Source: an uncultured Alcanivorax sp.
GTDB taxonomy: Bacteria; Pseudomonadota; Gammaproteobacteria; Pseudomonadales; Alcanivoracaceae
Assembly (NCBI GenBank): GCA_913055795.1
Contig: CAJXLA010000002.1
Span: 21,420 to 85,419 of the forward strand
Direction: 5' to 3'
Length of the DNA: 64,000 nucleotides
Positions within the stretch are counted from its first letter, which is position 1. Each line of letters opens with the position of its first letter. Below, piece by piece: positions 1-9,491 of the stretch. The notes beneath the pieces were generated by a model. The model searched no databases and had not been told where the DNA came from. It was given only the letters and a program-made list of their open reading frames with translations. The position numbers and the translations under genes were made by a program.

Positions 1-1254
1 CCCAGTCCGTACCGGGACCGGTCATCGGCCGAGAACCGCGAGCTCTTCGAGAAGATGCGTGCCGGGGAATTCGCCGAGGGCGAGGCGGTACTGCGCGCGA
101 AAATCGACATGGCCGCGTCCAACATGAATCTGCGCGACCCGGTGCTCTATCGGGTGCTGCACGCCAGTCACCATCAGACCGGGGACCAGTGGTGCATCTA
201 CCCCATGTATGACTTCACGCATCCGATCTCGGACGCGCTGGAGGGGGTCACCCACAGCCTCTGCACCCTGGAGTTCGAGGATCACCGGCCGCTCTACGAC
301 TGGGCCATCGACAACACCTCGGTGCCGGCGCGCCCGTATCAATATGAATTCGCCCGGCTCAACATCAACTACACCGTCACCAGCAAGCGCAAGCTCAAGC
401 GCCTGGTGGACGAGGGCCATGTGGACGCCTGGGATGATCCGCGCATGCCCACCATCTGCGGTTTCCGCCGGCGCGGCTACACGCCCGCGAGCATCCGTCG
501 CTTCAGCGAGATGGTGGGTGTGGCCAAGTCGGATTCCGTGGTGGACATGGGCATGCTGGAGTCCGCCATCCGGGATGATCTCAACACCAATGCCCCGCGC
601 GCCATGTGCGTGCTGCGCCCGCTCAGGCTGGTGATCGAGAACTGGCCCGAGGGGCAGGAGGAAATGCTCACCGCGCCCATGCATCCCCAGGATGAATCCA
701 TGGGTACGCGCGAGATTCCCATGACCCGCGAGCTCTATATCGACCAGGCGGATTTCCGCGAAGAAGCGAACAAGAAGTTCAAGCGCCTGGTGCTGAACAA
801 CAAGGAGGTGCGCCTGCGCTACGGCTATGTGATCCATGCCCATGATGTGGTCCACGACGACGACGGCGAGGTGGTCGAAGTCCGCTGCACCTATGATCCG
901 GACACGCTCGGGCGTGATCCGGAGGGCGAGGACCGCAAGGTGCGCGGCGTCATCCACTGGGTCTCGGCGCCGCGCAGCCAGCCCTGCGAGCTGCGCCTCT
1001 ATGACCGGCTCTTTACCGTACCCGATCCCACCCGGCTGGAAGAGGGCGAGGATTTCCTGGACTACGTCAATCCGGAATCCCGGGTCACCCTGACCGGGGC
1101 CCGCGTAGAGGAGAACCTGGCCGCGCCCGAACCGGAATCGCGCTATCAGTTCGAACGCGAGGGCTATTTCTACGTGGACCCGGACAGCCGCGACGGCGCG
1201 CCGGTGTTCAATCTGACGGTGGGGCTAAGGGAGTCGTGGCCCCGCGATGCATGA
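1..1254 (+). CDS. glnS: glutaminyl-tRNA synthetase, C-terminal 417 codons (cut by window start)
   Basis: This is a class I aminoacyl-tRNA synthetase that charges tRNA-Gln with glutamine in the cytoplasm. The reading frame is open from base 1 and begins inside the catalytic half (SPYRDRS), so roughly the first quarter of a protein of about 550 residues lies outside the window. The KMSKS-like loop reads VTSKRKL, as in the GlnS subfamily. The stretches [29 protein letters not shown] and [11 protein letters not shown] match GlnS closely, including the C-terminal beta-barrel anticodon-binding part. The TGA stop is followed at once by a heptanucleotide repeat shared with the convergent folD. Identification is firm. 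The missing part is only the window edge, with no sign of damage. Confidence 0.97.
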   Translation, partial: PSPYRDRSSAENRELFEKMRAGEFAEGEAVLRAKIDMAASNMNLRDPVLYRVLHASHHQTGDQWCIYPMYDFTHPISDALEGVTHSLCTLEFEDHRPLYDWAIDNTSVPARPYQYEFARLNINYTVTSKRKLKRLVDEGHVDAWDDPRMPTICGFRRRGYTPASIRRFSEMVGVAKSDSVVDMGMLESAIRDDLNTNAPRAMCVLRPLRLVIENWPEGQEEMLTAPMHPQDESMGTREIPMTRELYIDQADFREEANKKFKRLVLNNKEVRLRYGYVIHAHDVVHDDDGEVVEVRCTYDPDTLGRDPEGEDRKVRGVIHWVSAPRSQPCELRLYDRLFTVPDPTRLEEGEDFLDYVNPESRVTLTGARVEENLAAPEPESRYQFEREGYFYVDPDSRDGAPVFNLTVGLRESWPRDA

Positions 1255-1355
1255 AAGACGAAAGACGCAAGCCAAAAGATAAGGTCAAGCTGCGGGGTGC
1301 GCGCAGCGCACCCCGCGTCCTTCGCTTTCTACTTTCTGCTTTCTTCTTTCGTCTA
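1253..1355. repeat. heptad-arm repeat 1 between convergent glnS and folD
   Basis: Purine-rich 7-bp units run rightward from the glnS stop (GAAAGAC twice, then GCAAGCC, AAAAGAT). Related units run leftward from the folD stop; read on the minus strand they are GACGAAA, GAAGAAA, GCAGAAA, GTAGAAA. The two arms flank a perfect GC hairpin at 1292-1316. Because the left arm is A/G-rich and the right arm C/T-rich with the same 7-base period, transcripts entering from either gene could extend the hairpin. The same layout recurs at 15410-15512, 23046-23190 and 23986-24157, with a single arm at 63678-63726. Confidence 0.8.
1292..1316. terminator. GC-rich hairpin between glnS and folD
   Basis: An 11-bp perfect stem (GCGGGGTGCGC / GCGCACCCCGC) encloses the 3-nt loop GCA midway between the two convergent genes. 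The half-site GGTGCGC resembles the palindrome at 26473-26527. There is no long T-run, but the flanking heptad arms would lengthen the stem in either RNA. It probably acts as a bidirectional terminator or transcript-end stabiliser. Confidence 0.55.
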
Positions 1356-2201
1356 GATGCCGAAGGCTCTTTCCCCGGCCTCCAACGTCTGCAGGATCAG
1401 GGAGTTGATGGTCATGGGGCCGACGCCGCCCGGGACGGGGGTATAGGCGGCCACCCGGTCTTTCAGCGGCTCCAGTTCGATATCGCCGCATTTTTCCGGG
1501 TGGAAGCCGGCATCGACCACCACGGCGCCGTCGGATACCCAGTCCGCCTTGATGAACTCGGGTTGGCCCACCGCGCCCACGACCAGATCCGCCTGGCGCA
1601 CGTGTTCGGCCAGGTTGCGGGTGCGGCTGTGGCACATGGTGACGGTGGCATTCGCCTGGAGCAGCATCATGCTCATGGGCTTGCCGAGAATGGCGCTGCG
1701 GCCCACCACGACGGCGTGCTTGCCCGCCAGCTCGATACCGTAGTGATCCAGGATGCGCATGATGCCCAGGGGCGTGGCGCTGCCGTAGGCCGGCTCGCCC
1801 ATGGCCATGCGGCCGAAGCCCAGACAGGTGACACCGTCCACGTCCTTGTCCAGGGCGATGGCGTCAAAACAGCGGCGCTCGTCCACCTGCTCCGGAACCG
1901 GATGCTGCAGCAGGATGCCGTGGACATCCGGGTCCTGGTTGAGCGCTTCGATCTGCTCCAGCAATTCCTCGGTGGTGGTGGACTCGGGCAGTTCGATGGC
2001 GCGCGAGTCCAGGCCCACGCGCCGGCAGGCATTGCCTTTCATGCGCACATAGGTGGCGGAGGCCGGGTCCGCGCCCACCAGGACGGTGGCGAGAATGGGG
2101 TAGCGGCCGCCCGAGCGTTCCCGCAGGTGGTTCACGCGGGTCTGCATGTCCGCCTCGAAGTGCCGGGCGAGTTCCTTGCCTTCCAGTACCAGAGCGCTCA
2201 T
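1353..2201 (-). CDS. folD: bifunctional methylenetetrahydrofolate dehydrogenase/cyclohydrolase
   Basis: FolD interconverts 5,10-methylene-, methenyl- and 10-formyl-tetrahydrofolate with NADP in the cytoplasm, supplying one-carbon units for purines and formyl-Met-tRNA. The protein has 282 residues, against 288 in E. coli. The catalytic pair is in SATYVRMK (Y51, K55). DKDVDG, the dinucleotide-binding GRSAILGKP and the C-terminal [10 protein letters not shown] loop are all present. The start ATG is preceded by CGGGAG. It converges on glnS and is divergent from the tRNA operon. No defects are visible. Confidence 0.97.
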   Translation of the reverse strand: MSALVLEGKELARHFEADMQTRVNHLRERSGGRYPILATVLVGADPASATYVRMKGNACRRVGLDSRAIELPESTTTEELLEQIEALNQDPDVHGILLQHPVPEQVDERRCFDAIALDKDVDGVTCLGFGRMAMGEPAYGSATPLGIMRILDHYGIELAGKHAVVVGRSAILGKPMSMMLLQANATVTMCHSRTRNLAEHVRQADLVVGAVGQPEFIKADWVSDGAVVVDAGFHPEKCGDIELEPLKDRVAAYTPVPGGVGPMTINSLILQTLEAGERAFGI

Positions 2202-2324
2202 GAATGCTCCCGCGGGTCAGGGGCGCCAGGGCCCGATTGCGAAGCGGTGATTTTCGCATGGCCGGTGTGCGGGGGCCAAACGGTGAGCACTGGTTCTGGT
2301 ATCCTGTATGCTGATCGGATCGCG

Positions 2325-2353
2325 TTGACCGGTCCGGGGGGCACGGGTATTAT
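2325..2353 (+). promoter_or_regulatory. sigma70-type promoter of the tRNA operon
   Basis: TTGACC (2325-2330) and TATTAT (2348-2353) are separated by exactly 17 bp. They are followed by a GC-rich discriminator (GCGCTCC), as expected for a stringently controlled stable-RNA promoter. The first tRNA begins 25 bp after the -10. Confidence 0.75.
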
Positions 2354-2376
2354 GCGCTCCGCTCAACTCGCTCGCT

Positions 2377-2454
<78 letters not shown>

Positions 2455-2510
2455 ATCTGGTGCTCCCCTGAGCATGGGTGAAGCCGGGCCTTCGAGCGGT
2501 ACAGATCAAT

Positions 2511-2587
2511 GCGCCTGTAGCTCAACCGGATAGAGCAACGGCCTTCTAAGCCGTAGGTTGCAGGTTCAAGTCCTGCCAGGCGTACCA
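2511..2587 (+). tRNA. tRNA-Arg (anticodon TCT)
   Basis: Acceptor arm GCGCCTG pairs with CAGGCGT (first pair G-U). The anticodon arm is ACGGC-CTTCTAA-GCCGT with TCT, which reads AGA/AGG codons. The T arm contains GGTTCAAGTCC, the discriminator base is A and CCA is encoded. It lies between tRNA-Pro and tRNA-His. Confidence 0.96.
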
Positions 2588-2622
2588 ATCGGAAACGCCG
2601 GCAGGGTCGACAAGTTGCCGTG

Positions 2623-2698
2623 GTGGCTGTAGCTCAGTCGGTAGAGCCCTGGATTGTGGCTCCAGTGGTCGTGGGTTCGAGTCCCATCAGCCACCCCA
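2623..2698 (+). tRNA. tRNA-His (anticodon GTG)
   Basis: Acceptor arm GTGGCTG pairs with CAGCCAC. The anticodon arm is CTGGA-TTGTGGC-TCCAG with GTG. A G at 2622 is placed to be the extra -1 nucleotide pairing with discriminator C2695, the identity mark of tRNA-His. CCA is encoded at 2696-2698. It is the last tRNA before a strong terminator. Confidence 0.96.
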
Positions 2699-2704
2699 TT
2701 TTTG

Positions 2705-2732
2705 AAAAACCCCGGTTCTTCCGGGGTTTTTT
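2705..2732 (+). terminator. intrinsic terminator of the tRNA operon
   Basis: AAAACCCCGG, loop TTCTT, CCGGGGTTTT and further T residues form a textbook Rho-independent terminator starting 7 bp after the tRNA-His CCA end. Confidence 0.92.
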
Positions 2733-2758
2733 ATGACACGGGCGATGGCGCGTGCGCA

Positions 2759-2787
2759 TAGGCAGCGCGCGCCGGTTTGGTTATAAT
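2759..2787 (+). promoter_or_regulatory. candidate sigma70 promoter of tig
   Basis: A perfect TATAAT (2782-2787) lies 17 bp from TAGGCA (2759-2764), which matches the -35 consensus at four of six bases. The tig start codon is about 70 bp downstream. It follows the tRNA terminator, so tig appears to have its own promoter. Confidence 0.6.
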
Positions 2788-2858
2788 CGCTCGCCTTCGC
2801 GGGAGCCGGCGCGCACCGGAGGTGCCGGCACGAAAAACGTCTTTCAAATGAGGGTGTT

Positions 2859-4172
2859 ATGCAGGTTTCTGTCGAGACGACTTCGGGGCTGGAACGCAAG
2901 GTTACGGTGGGCGTGCCGGCTCAGGAAGTGGAAAGCGCCGTGGAAGGGCGTTTGAAGGAGGCTCAGAAGAACCTGCGCCTGGACGGCTTCCGCCCCGGCA
3001 AGGTGCCCATGCAGGAGGTCAAGCGCCGCTATGGCGCGTCCGTGCGCCAGGAAATCATGGGCGAGGTCATGCGCGATCACTTCATCAAGGCCATGGAGCA
3101 GGAAGAGCTCCAGCCGGCGGGCATGCCCCAGTTCGAGACCACGAAGAATGAACCCGGCGAGGATCTGGAATTCACGGCCACCTTTGAGGTGTATCCCGAG
3201 GTGGAACTGGCGGATTTCTCGCAGATCCAGGTAGAGCGTCCGGTGTCCGAGGTGAACGAGGCGGACATCGACGAGATGATCGCCACGCTGCAGAAACAGC
3301 GTGCTGAGTGGCAGGTCGTGGACGGCCCGGCGCAGATGGAAGACCGGGTCAATATCGACTACGAAGGTAGCGTCAATGGCGAGGCCTTCGAGGGAGGCTC
3401 CGCCCAGGGGCAGAGTCTGGAGCTGGGTTCGGGGCAGATGATTCCCGGCTTCGAGGAAGCCCTGGTGGGCCTGAGCGCCGGTGAAGAGAAAAACGTCGAG
3501 GTGACCTTTCCGGACGAGTACAACGAGCCGGATCTCGCCGGTCAACCGGCGGTGTTCAAGGTCAAGGTCCATCAGGTGGAGCGCCAGGCGCTGCCCGAGG
3601 TGGATGGGGAATTCATGCAGGCGTTCGGCGTGGATAGCGGAGATATGGACGAGTTCCGCGCGGAGGTACGCCGGAACATGGAGCGCGAGCTGCGCAAGCA
3701 GATCGGCGAAAAGGAAAAGGAACAGGTCATGGACGAGCTCATCCGCGTTCATGAGCTCCACGTGCCCGAGGCGCTGATTCAGCAGGAAGTCGAGCGGCTG
3801 CGTAATCAGATGGTGCAGCAGTTCGGCGGCGGTCAGCAGTTCGACTCCAGCATGCTCCCCGACGAGCTTTTCCGCGATCAGGCCGAGCGCAGCGTGCGCC
3901 TGGGGCTGATCATGCGCGGGGTCATGGATCAGTACCAGCTCCAGGCCGATCCGGAACGCGTGCGCGAATACGTCGAGGAACTGGCCGGCCAGTACGAACA
4001 GCCCCAGGAAGTGATCAACTACGTCTACAGCAACCAGGAACAGCTGCAACAGGTGGAAGGTGCCGTGCTGGAAGAGCAGCTGGTGGAGCAGGTCAAGGAA
4101 GAGGCCCAGGTGCATGAAAAGGAAATGTCCTACCAGGACGCGGTCACGCCCCGGCAGCAGCAGGGCCAGTAA
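2859..4172 (+). CDS. tig: trigger factor, ribosome-associated chaperone and prolyl isomerase
   Basis: Trigger factor binds ribosomal protein L23 at the exit tunnel and helps nascent chains fold. The protein has 437 residues, against 432 in E. coli. The ribosome-binding signature LDGFRPGKVP lies at residues 41-50. The FKBP-like isomerase domain lies around 150-240 (EDRVNIDYEGSVNGEAFEGG, then GQMIPGFEEALVG), followed by the long helical C-terminal arms. ATG is preceded by GAGGG. It is the first gene of the tig-clpP-clpX-lon quality-control block, a conserved gammaproteobacterial order. Confidence 0.97.
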   Translation: MQVSVETTSGLERKVTVGVPAQEVESAVEGRLKEAQKNLRLDGFRPGKVPMQEVKRRYGASVRQEIMGEVMRDHFIKAMEQEELQPAGMPQFETTKNEPGEDLEFTATFEVYPEVELADFSQIQVERPVSEVNEADIDEMIATLQKQRAEWQVVDGPAQMEDRVNIDYEGSVNGEAFEGGSAQGQSLELGSGQMIPGFEEALVGLSAGEEKNVEVTFPDEYNEPDLAGQPAVFKVKVHQVERQALPEVDGEFMQAFGVDSGDMDEFRAEVRRNMERELRKQIGEKEKEQVMDELIRVHELHVPEALIQQEVERLRNQMVQQFGGGQQFDSSMLPDELFRDQAERSVRLGLIMRGVMDQYQLQADPERVREYVEELAGQYEQPQEVINYVYSNQEQLQQVEGAVLEEQLVEQVKEEAQVHEKEMSYQDAVTPRQQQGQ

Positions 4173-4210
4173 CGCCGCCCTTTGGGGGCCCGTTTCCGGG
4201 TGCGCGCCTG

Positions 4211-4254
4211 CCCGGCCGGTCCGCGCGGCACCAGCGCCGCGCGGACCGGCCGGG
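4211..4254. terminator. perfect 19-bp GC hairpin between tig and clpP
   Basis: Left arm 4211-4229 and right arm 4236-4254 are exact reverse complements (19 bp, almost all G/C) around the loop ACCAGC. No T-run follows, so it is not a classic intrinsic terminator. It may stabilise the tig mRNA 3' end, attenuate read-through into clpP or be a lone palindromic repeat. Its function is inferred from position only. Confidence 0.5.
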
Positions 4255-4339
4255 TCCGTCAATGGCCCTTATGGACGGGTCTCGTCGTTGCCCCTAAGAT
4301 GGCGGCATCCATTCCGTAGATGAACGAAGGAAGTCCCTG

Positions 4340-4996
4340 ATGATTAATCCCAGCGCCATGAACAATCCCACCCCGGAGATGCAGGAGCTGATGAACAATC
4401 CCCGCAATCTTGGCCTGGTGCCGGTGGTGATTGAGCAGACCTCGCGCGGCGAGCGCTCCTTCGATATCTATTCGCGCCTGCTCAAGGAACGGGTGATCTT
4501 CATGGTGGGCCAGATGGAAGATCAGATGGCCAACCTGATTGTGGCGCAGCTGCTCTTCCTGGAGTCCGAGAATCCCGACAAGGACATCAACCTCTACATC
4601 AACAGCCCCGGCGGCTCGGTGACTTCGGGTATGTCCGTCTATGACACCATGCAGTTCGTCAAGCCGGACGTGTCCACCATGTGCGTGGGCCAGGCGGCGA
4701 GCATGGGGGCTTTCCTGCTGGCCGCGGGCGCGCAGGGCAAGCGTTTCGCGCTGCCGCACTCGCGCATGATGATCCACCAGCCGCTGGGCGGCTTCCAGGG
4801 CCAGGCCTCGGATATCGAGATCCATGCCCAGGAAATCCTCAAGATCAAGAAGCAGCTCAATACGCTGCTCTCCGAGCACACCGGCCAGCCTTTCGAGAAG
4901 GTGGAGCAGGACACCGACCGGGACAATTTCCTGGATGCCGAGGAGGCGCGCGAGTACGGCCTCGTGGATGAGGTGATCCGCAACCGTACTGTCTAA
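4340..4996 (+). CDS. clpP: ATP-dependent Clp protease proteolytic subunit
   Basis: ClpP is the serine peptidase that forms the double-heptamer chamber served by ClpX and ClpA. The protein has 218 residues. The catalytic triad is S121 (GQAASMGA), H146 ([10 protein letters not shown]) and D195 (DRDNF). [10 protein letters not shown] is the oligomer-sensor stretch. The N-terminal 20 or so residues (rich in N, P and M) would be removed as a propeptide, as in E. coli. GAAGGAAG precedes the ATG; M7 is an alternative start. It sits directly upstream of its partner clpX, 154 bp away. Confidence 0.97.
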   Translation: MINPSAMNNPTPEMQELMNNPRNLGLVPVVIEQTSRGERSFDIYSRLLKERVIFMVGQMEDQMANLIVAQLLFLESENPDKDINLYINSPGGSVTSGMSVYDTMQFVKPDVSTMCVGQAASMGAFLLAAGAQGKRFALPHSRMMIHQPLGGFQGQASDIEIHAQEILKIKKQLNTLLSEHTGQPFEKVEQDTDRDNFLDAEEAREYGLVDEVIRNRTV

Positions 4997-5088
4997 GTGC
5001 CTGTTTCACAGTCGTTTCACGCATTGTTGCGCAATGTCGCGATATTGTGTGACGGCCTGCTAGAGGCGGCGACAGCGGGATGGGAGGT

Positions 5089-5115
5089 CTTGAAAAACGG
5101 CCTTCTTCCCGGCAT
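5089..5115 (+). promoter_or_regulatory. candidate heat-shock (sigma32-like) promoter of clpX
   Basis: CTTGAAA (5089-5095) matches the sigma32 -35 element exactly. Twelve bases later CCCGGCAT (5108-5115) resembles the CCCCAT-type -10. It lies about 35 bp before the clpX ATG in the 154-bp clpP-clpX gap. The spacing is at the short end for sigma32, so this is tentative. Confidence 0.35.
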
Positions 5116-5150
5116 CTTGATACCCAACAGTAGTGTAATGAGGCGTTCAG

Positions 5151-6437
5151 ATGACCGACCAATCCGGCGGCAAGGGTGATGATGGCAAGCTGCTGTATTG
5201 CTCTTTCTGCGGCAAGAGTCAGCACGAGGTCCGCAAGCTGATCGCGGGGCCGTCCGTGTTCATCTGTGATGAATGCGTGGACCTGTGCAACGACATTATT
5301 CGCGAGGAAGTGCAGGAAGAGGCACAGCAGAGCCCCCAGGAGCGTCTGCCCACGCCGGACGAGATCAACCGGACGCTGGATGAGTACGTCATTGGCCAGG
5401 AAAGCGCCAAGCGGGTGCTTTCCGTGGCGGTCTACAATCACTACAAGCGGTTGCGCCGCGAGGGCAGCAAGGACCGCGACGACGTCGAGCTGGGCAAGAG
5501 CAACATCCTCATGATCGGGCCCACGGGCAGTGGCAAGACGCTGCTGGCCGAGACCCTGGCGCGCATGCTGAATGTGCCCTTCACCATCGCCGACGCCACC
5601 ACGCTCACCGAAGCGGGTTATGTGGGCGAGGACGTGGAAAACATCATCCAGAAGCTGCTCCAGAAGTGTGATTACGACGTGGAACAGGCCCAGATGGGCA
5701 TTGTCTACATTGACGAGATCGACAAGGTCTCGCGCAAGGCGGACAACCCCTCCATTACCCGGGATGTCTCCGGCGAGGGCGTTCAGCAGGCCCTGCTCAA
5801 GCTCATCGAGGGCACCACGGCCTCCGTGCCGCCCCAGGGCGGCCGCAAGCATCCGCAGCAGGAGTTCCTGCAGGTAGACACCACCAACATGCTGTTTATC
5901 TGTGGGGGCGCCTTCTCGGGGCTGGAAAAGGTCATTCGGGATCGTTCGGAGAAGGGGGGTATCGGCTTCTCCGCCGAGGTGAAGAGCAAGGACAACGAAC
6001 GCAGTACCGGCGAAGTGCTGCGCTCGGTCGAGCCGGAAGACATGGTCAAGTACGGCCTGATTCCGGAATTCGTGGGCCGTCTGCCGGTGATCGCCACCCT
6101 GGAAGAGCTCACCGAGGACGCCCTGGTCGAGATCCTTACCGAGCCGCGCAATGCGCTGACCAAGCAGTATTCCCGGCTCTTCGAGATGGAAGACGTGGAA
6201 CTGGATTTCCGCGACGACGCCCTGCGCGCGGTGGCGCACAAGGCCATGGAGCGCAATTCCGGTGCCCGGGGGCTGCGCTCCATCCTTGAAAATGTGCTGC
6301 TCGAGACCATGTATAGAGTGCCGTCCATGGAAGGGGTGGTGAAGGTGGTCATTGACGCGGCTACCGTGCGGGGCGAATCCGAACCCCTGCTGATTTACGA
6401 AAACAGCGAGCAGTCCTCCCGAGTGGCCCCGGATTGA
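5151..6437 (+). CDS. clpX: ATP-dependent Clp protease ATP-binding subunit ClpX
   Basis: ClpX is the AAA+ unfoldase that feeds tagged proteins to ClpP. The protein has 428 residues. The N-terminal zinc-binding domain has C17, C20, C39 and C42. Walker A is GPTGSGKT (123-130). The substrate-gripping pore loop is GYVGE (156-160), Walker B is VYIDEIDK, and the ClpP-docking loop is GIGF in [10 protein letters not shown]. The C-terminal small domain is complete. The start follows GAGG. The gene lies between clpP and lon, and a heat-shock-like promoter is possible at 5089-5115. Confidence 0.97.
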   Translation: MTDQSGGKGDDGKLLYCSFCGKSQHEVRKLIAGPSVFICDECVDLCNDIIREEVQEEAQQSPQERLPTPDEINRTLDEYVIGQESAKRVLSVAVYNHYKRLRREGSKDRDDVELGKSNILMIGPTGSGKTLLAETLARMLNVPFTIADATTLTEAGYVGEDVENIIQKLLQKCDYDVEQAQMGIVYIDEIDKVSRKADNPSITRDVSGEGVQQALLKLIEGTTASVPPQGGRKHPQQEFLQVDTTNMLFICGGAFSGLEKVIRDRSEKGGIGFSAEVKSKDNERSTGEVLRSVEPEDMVKYGLIPEFVGRLPVIATLEELTEDALVEILTEPRNALTKQYSRLFEMEDVELDFRDDALRAVAHKAMERNSGARGLRSILENVLLETMYRVPSMEGVVKVVIDAATVRGESEPLLIYENSEQSSRVAPD

Positions 6438-6479
6438 GGCATCGGCCTCGATCCGGCCCTGTTCCGCAACGAGGTTGAT

Positions 6480-8876
6480 GTGTTGAAAAATATCCCCCTT
6501 TTGCCACTGCGTGACGTAGTGGTGTATCCCCATATGGTGATTCCGCTCTTCGTGGGGCGGGAGAAATCCATTCGTGCACTCGAAGTTGCTTACGAGGCCG
6601 ACAAGCAGATCCTGCTGGTGGCCCAGCGCAATGCCTCGGACGACGATCCCGGCGCGGATGATCTGCATCCCGTGGGTACGGTGTCCACCATCCTGCAGAT
6701 GCTCAAACTGCCCGACGGCACCGTGAAGGTGCTGGTCGAAGGCGGTCATCGCGGCCATGTGGCGCGTACAGAGGTGAGCGACGAGTGCATGGTCGCCGAT
6801 GCCCGCGAGCTGGACGAGCGCCTGCCCGAAGCCAGCGAGGCGGACGCGCTGGCGAAGTCGCTGCATAACCAGTTCGAGGAATACGTCAAGCTCTCCAAGA
6901 AAGTCGCGCCCGAGATTCTCAATTCGGTGTCGTCCATCGAGGAGCTGGGCCGGCTGGCGGACACGGTTGCGGCGCACCTGCAGCTCAAGCTGGAGGAAAA
7001 GCAGGAAGTGCTGGAGATGGCCGATGTGCGCGAGCGCGTCGAGCATCTCATCGCCCTGATGGAATCGGAGATCGATATCCTCAAGGTGGAAAAGCGCATC
7101 CGCGGGCGCGTCAAGAAACAGATGGAAAAGAGCCAGCGCGAGTACTATCTGAATGAGCAGATGAAAGCCATTCAGAAAGAGCTGGGCGATCTCGAGGATG
7201 GTGGCAATGACCTGGACGATCTGGAGAAGAAGATCGACGAGTCCGGCATGCCCCAGGAAGCACTGGACAAGTGCAAGAACGAGTTGAACAAGCTGCGCAT
7301 GATGTCGCCCATGTCCGCCGAGGCCACGGTGGTGCGCAGCTATCTGGACTGGATGGTCAGCGTCCCCTGGAAAAAGCGCAGCCGGCTGCGCAATGATCTG
7401 CAGCGTGCCGAGCGCGTGCTGGACGAAGACCATTACGGGCTGGAAGAGGTCAAGGCCCGGATTCTGGAATTCCTGGCGGTGCAGGCCCGCGTGGGCAAGG
7501 TCAAGGGCCCCATTCTGTGCCTGGTAGGTCCGCCGGGTGTGGGCAAGACCTCGCTGGGCCAGTCCGTCGCCCGAGCGACCAACCGCAAGTTCGCGCGCAT
7601 GGCGCTGGGCGGTGTGCGCGACGAGGCGGAAATTCGCGGCCACCGGCGTACCTATATCGGGGCGCTGCCGGGCAAGGTGATTCAGAACCTCAGCAAGGTC
7701 GAGGTGCGTAACCCGCTGTTCCTGCTCGATGAAGTGGACAAGATGGGCATGGACATGCGCGGGGATCCGTCCTCCGCCCTGCTGGAAGTGCTCGATCCGG
7801 AACAGAACGACAAGTTCCACGACCATTACCTGGAGACGGATTTCGATCTGTCGCAGACGCTGTTCATCTGCACCTCCAACACCATGAATATCCCCGATGC
7901 CCTGCTTGACCGGATGGAAGTCATCCGGCTGCCGGGCTATACCGAGGATGAAAAGGTCAACATCGCCAAGCAGTATCTGCTGCCCAAGCAGATGAAGGCG
8001 ACGGGACTGAAAAAGGGCGAGGTCGAGGTCGACGACGACAGCCTGCGTTACATCATTCGTCACTACACGCGCGAGGCCGGTGTGCGGAATCTCGAGCGCG
8101 AAGTGGCCAAGATGTGCCGTAAGGTGGTCAAGGAACACCAGGTGGCGAATACCCGCGAGACGGTGAGTGTCGACGAAAGCGCACTGGAACATTACCTGGG
8201 CGTGCGCCGTTATGACTTCGGCCGTGCCGAGGACGAGGACCAGATCGGTCAGGTCACAGGCCTGGCCTGGACCCAGGTGGGCGGCGAGCTGCTGTCCATT
8301 GAAGGTGTGAGCACGCCCGGGAAGGGCCGGGTGACCATGACCGGTTCGCTGGGGGATGTGATGCAGGAATCCATCCAGGCGGCGAACACCGTGGTCAAGA
8401 GCCGGGCACAGACCCTGGGGGTTCGACGCCAGCAACTGGAGCACAGCGACTTCCATATCCACGTGCCCGAAGGGGCCACGCCCAAGGATGGTCCCAGCGC
8501 GGGTGTCGCCATGGCCACGGCCCTGGTATCCATTCTCACGGGGATTCCGGTGCGCGCCGATGTGGCCATGACGGGTGAAATCACGCTGCGGGGGCAGGTG
8601 CTCAGCATTGGCGGTTTGAAGGAAAAACTGCTGGCGGCGCACCGCGGGGGCATCAAGACGGTCTTGATTCCGCATGACAATGAGCGGGATCTCAAGGAGA
8701 TACCGGACAACATTACGGAATCGCTGGACATTCGTCCGGTTAAATGGATTGATGAGGTGCTGGAGATCGCCTTGCGACACATGCCCACGCCGCTCAGCGA
8801 CGAGGAAGTGGAGCAGGACGAGATCAAGGCAGAAGACGCGCGCAAAAGTGACGAAGATCGCGTCAGCACCCATTGA
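6480..8876 (+). CDS. lon: ATP-dependent protease La
   Basis: Lon degrades misfolded and regulatory proteins in the cytoplasm. The protein has 798 residues, against 784 in E. coli. The N-terminal substrate-binding domain is followed by a coiled region, an AAA+ module with Walker A GPPGVGKT (350-357) and [10 protein letters not shown] as Walker B, and the protease domain with the Ser-Lys dyad S673 (DGPSAGV) and K716 (GGLKEKL). A GTG start was chosen because it gives the standard N-terminus ([12 protein letters not shown]); a TTG lies one codon later. The acidic C-terminal tail is slightly longer than usual. It lies 42 bp after clpX, probably partly co-transcribed. Confidence 0.96.
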   Translation: MLKNIPLLPLRDVVVYPHMVIPLFVGREKSIRALEVAYEADKQILLVAQRNASDDDPGADDLHPVGTVSTILQMLKLPDGTVKVLVEGGHRGHVARTEVSDECMVADARELDERLPEASEADALAKSLHNQFEEYVKLSKKVAPEILNSVSSIEELGRLADTVAAHLQLKLEEKQEVLEMADVRERVEHLIALMESEIDILKVEKRIRGRVKKQMEKSQREYYLNEQMKAIQKELGDLEDGGNDLDDLEKKIDESGMPQEALDKCKNELNKLRMMSPMSAEATVVRSYLDWMVSVPWKKRSRLRNDLQRAERVLDEDHYGLEEVKARILEFLAVQARVGKVKGPILCLVGPPGVGKTSLGQSVARATNRKFARMALGGVRDEAEIRGHRRTYIGALPGKVIQNLSKVEVRNPLFLLDEVDKMGMDMRGDPSSALLEVLDPEQNDKFHDHYLETDFDLSQTLFICTSNTMNIPDALLDRMEVIRLPGYTEDEKVNIAKQYLLPKQMKATGLKKGEVEVDDDSLRYIIRHYTREAGVRNLEREVAKMCRKVVKEHQVANTRETVSVDESALEHYLGVRRYDFGRAEDEDQIGQVTGLAWTQVGGELLSIEGVSTPGKGRVTMTGSLGDVMQESIQAANTVVKSRAQTLGVRRQQLEHSDFHIHVPEGATPKDGPSAGVAMATALVSILTGIPVRADVAMTGEITLRGQVLSIGGLKEKLLAAHRGGIKTVLIPHDNERDLKEIPDNITESLDIRPVKWIDEVLEIALRHMPTPLSDEEVEQDEIKAEDARKSDEDRVSTH

Positions 8877-8948
8877 CTCGGGGCCCGTCCAATGGCGAAC
8901 TAGGCATGGAACGGGTCTTAACTGCAACCGCCGCAGACGGGAGCTTTC

Positions 8949-8977
8949 TTGACGGGGTAAGGGCCCGTTGGTATAAA
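8949..8977 (+). promoter_or_regulatory. sigma70-type promoter of hupB
   Basis: TTGACG (8949-8954) and TATAAA (8972-8977) are separated by 17 bp. They lie in the 165-bp lon-hupB gap, with the -10 ending 64 bp before the hupB start. This agrees with hupB being expressed independently and strongly. Confidence 0.75.
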
Positions 8978-9041
8978 GATTGCTTTCTAATGGTAGTGGC
9001 GGGCGCGTCATACAACATCGGGAAAACAAAAGGGGATATTT

Positions 9042-9314
9042 GTGAATAAATCGGAACTCATTGATGCGATCGCGGCCGAGGCCGATATTTCCAAGGCGGA
9101 CGCTGGTCGGGCGCTGGATGCCACGCTGGATTCGATTACCGGCGCACTGAAGAAAGGGGATACGGTTTCGCTGGTCGGGTTTGGTACCTTCTCCGTGAAA
9201 GAGCGCGCCGCGCGTACCGGGCGTAATCCGCAAACGGGCGAGCCCATCAAGATCGCCGCGGCCAAGACACCGGGCTTCAAGGCCGGCAAGGCACTCAAGG
9301 ACGCCGTCAACTGA
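9042..9314 (+). CDS. hupB: DNA-binding protein HU-beta
   Basis: HU is a small histone-like dimer that bends DNA and shapes the nucleoid. The protein has 90 residues, the family length. [20 protein letters not shown] is the beta-arm with the intercalating-proline segment RNPQTG, and the end GKALKDAVN is typical. The GTG start follows AGGGG. The lon-hupB-ppiD order is conserved in gammaproteobacteria. Tandem hairpins downstream end the transcript. Confidence 0.97.
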   Translation: MNKSELIDAIAAEADISKADAGRALDATLDSITGALKKGDTVSLVGFGTFSVKERAARTGRNPQTGEPIKIAAAKTPGFKAGKALKDAVN

Positions 9315-9345
9315 ATACGGTGTGGCCATGCGAGCTGGGTGATGC

Positions 9346-9420
9346 GGATCAAGCGCGAAGGCGCTGATCCGGATCACCACTATTCGGGAAAAGCGTATCC
9401 GCCAGGATGCGCTTTTTGTT
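9346..9420 (+). terminator. tandem hairpins ending hupB
   Basis: The first hairpin is GGATCAAGCGC / GCGCTGATCC with loop GAAG (9346-9370, one bulged A). The second, AAAAGCGTATCC / GGATGCGCTTTT (9389-9416, one G-U pair), is followed by TTGTTTT and looks like a true intrinsic terminator. Confidence 0.8.
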
Positions 9421-9491
9421 TTCCGGGGTAATCCTTTTTCGAATGGTATTGATACCGGGTTTTCGATCACGACTCGTGAGTGGAGAGCAGC

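Noticed and set aside
9315-9388. tRNA gene downstream of hupB, as in some pseudomonads
   Set aside because: The sequence forms a simple hairpin (9346-9370) but no cloverleaf or T-loop.
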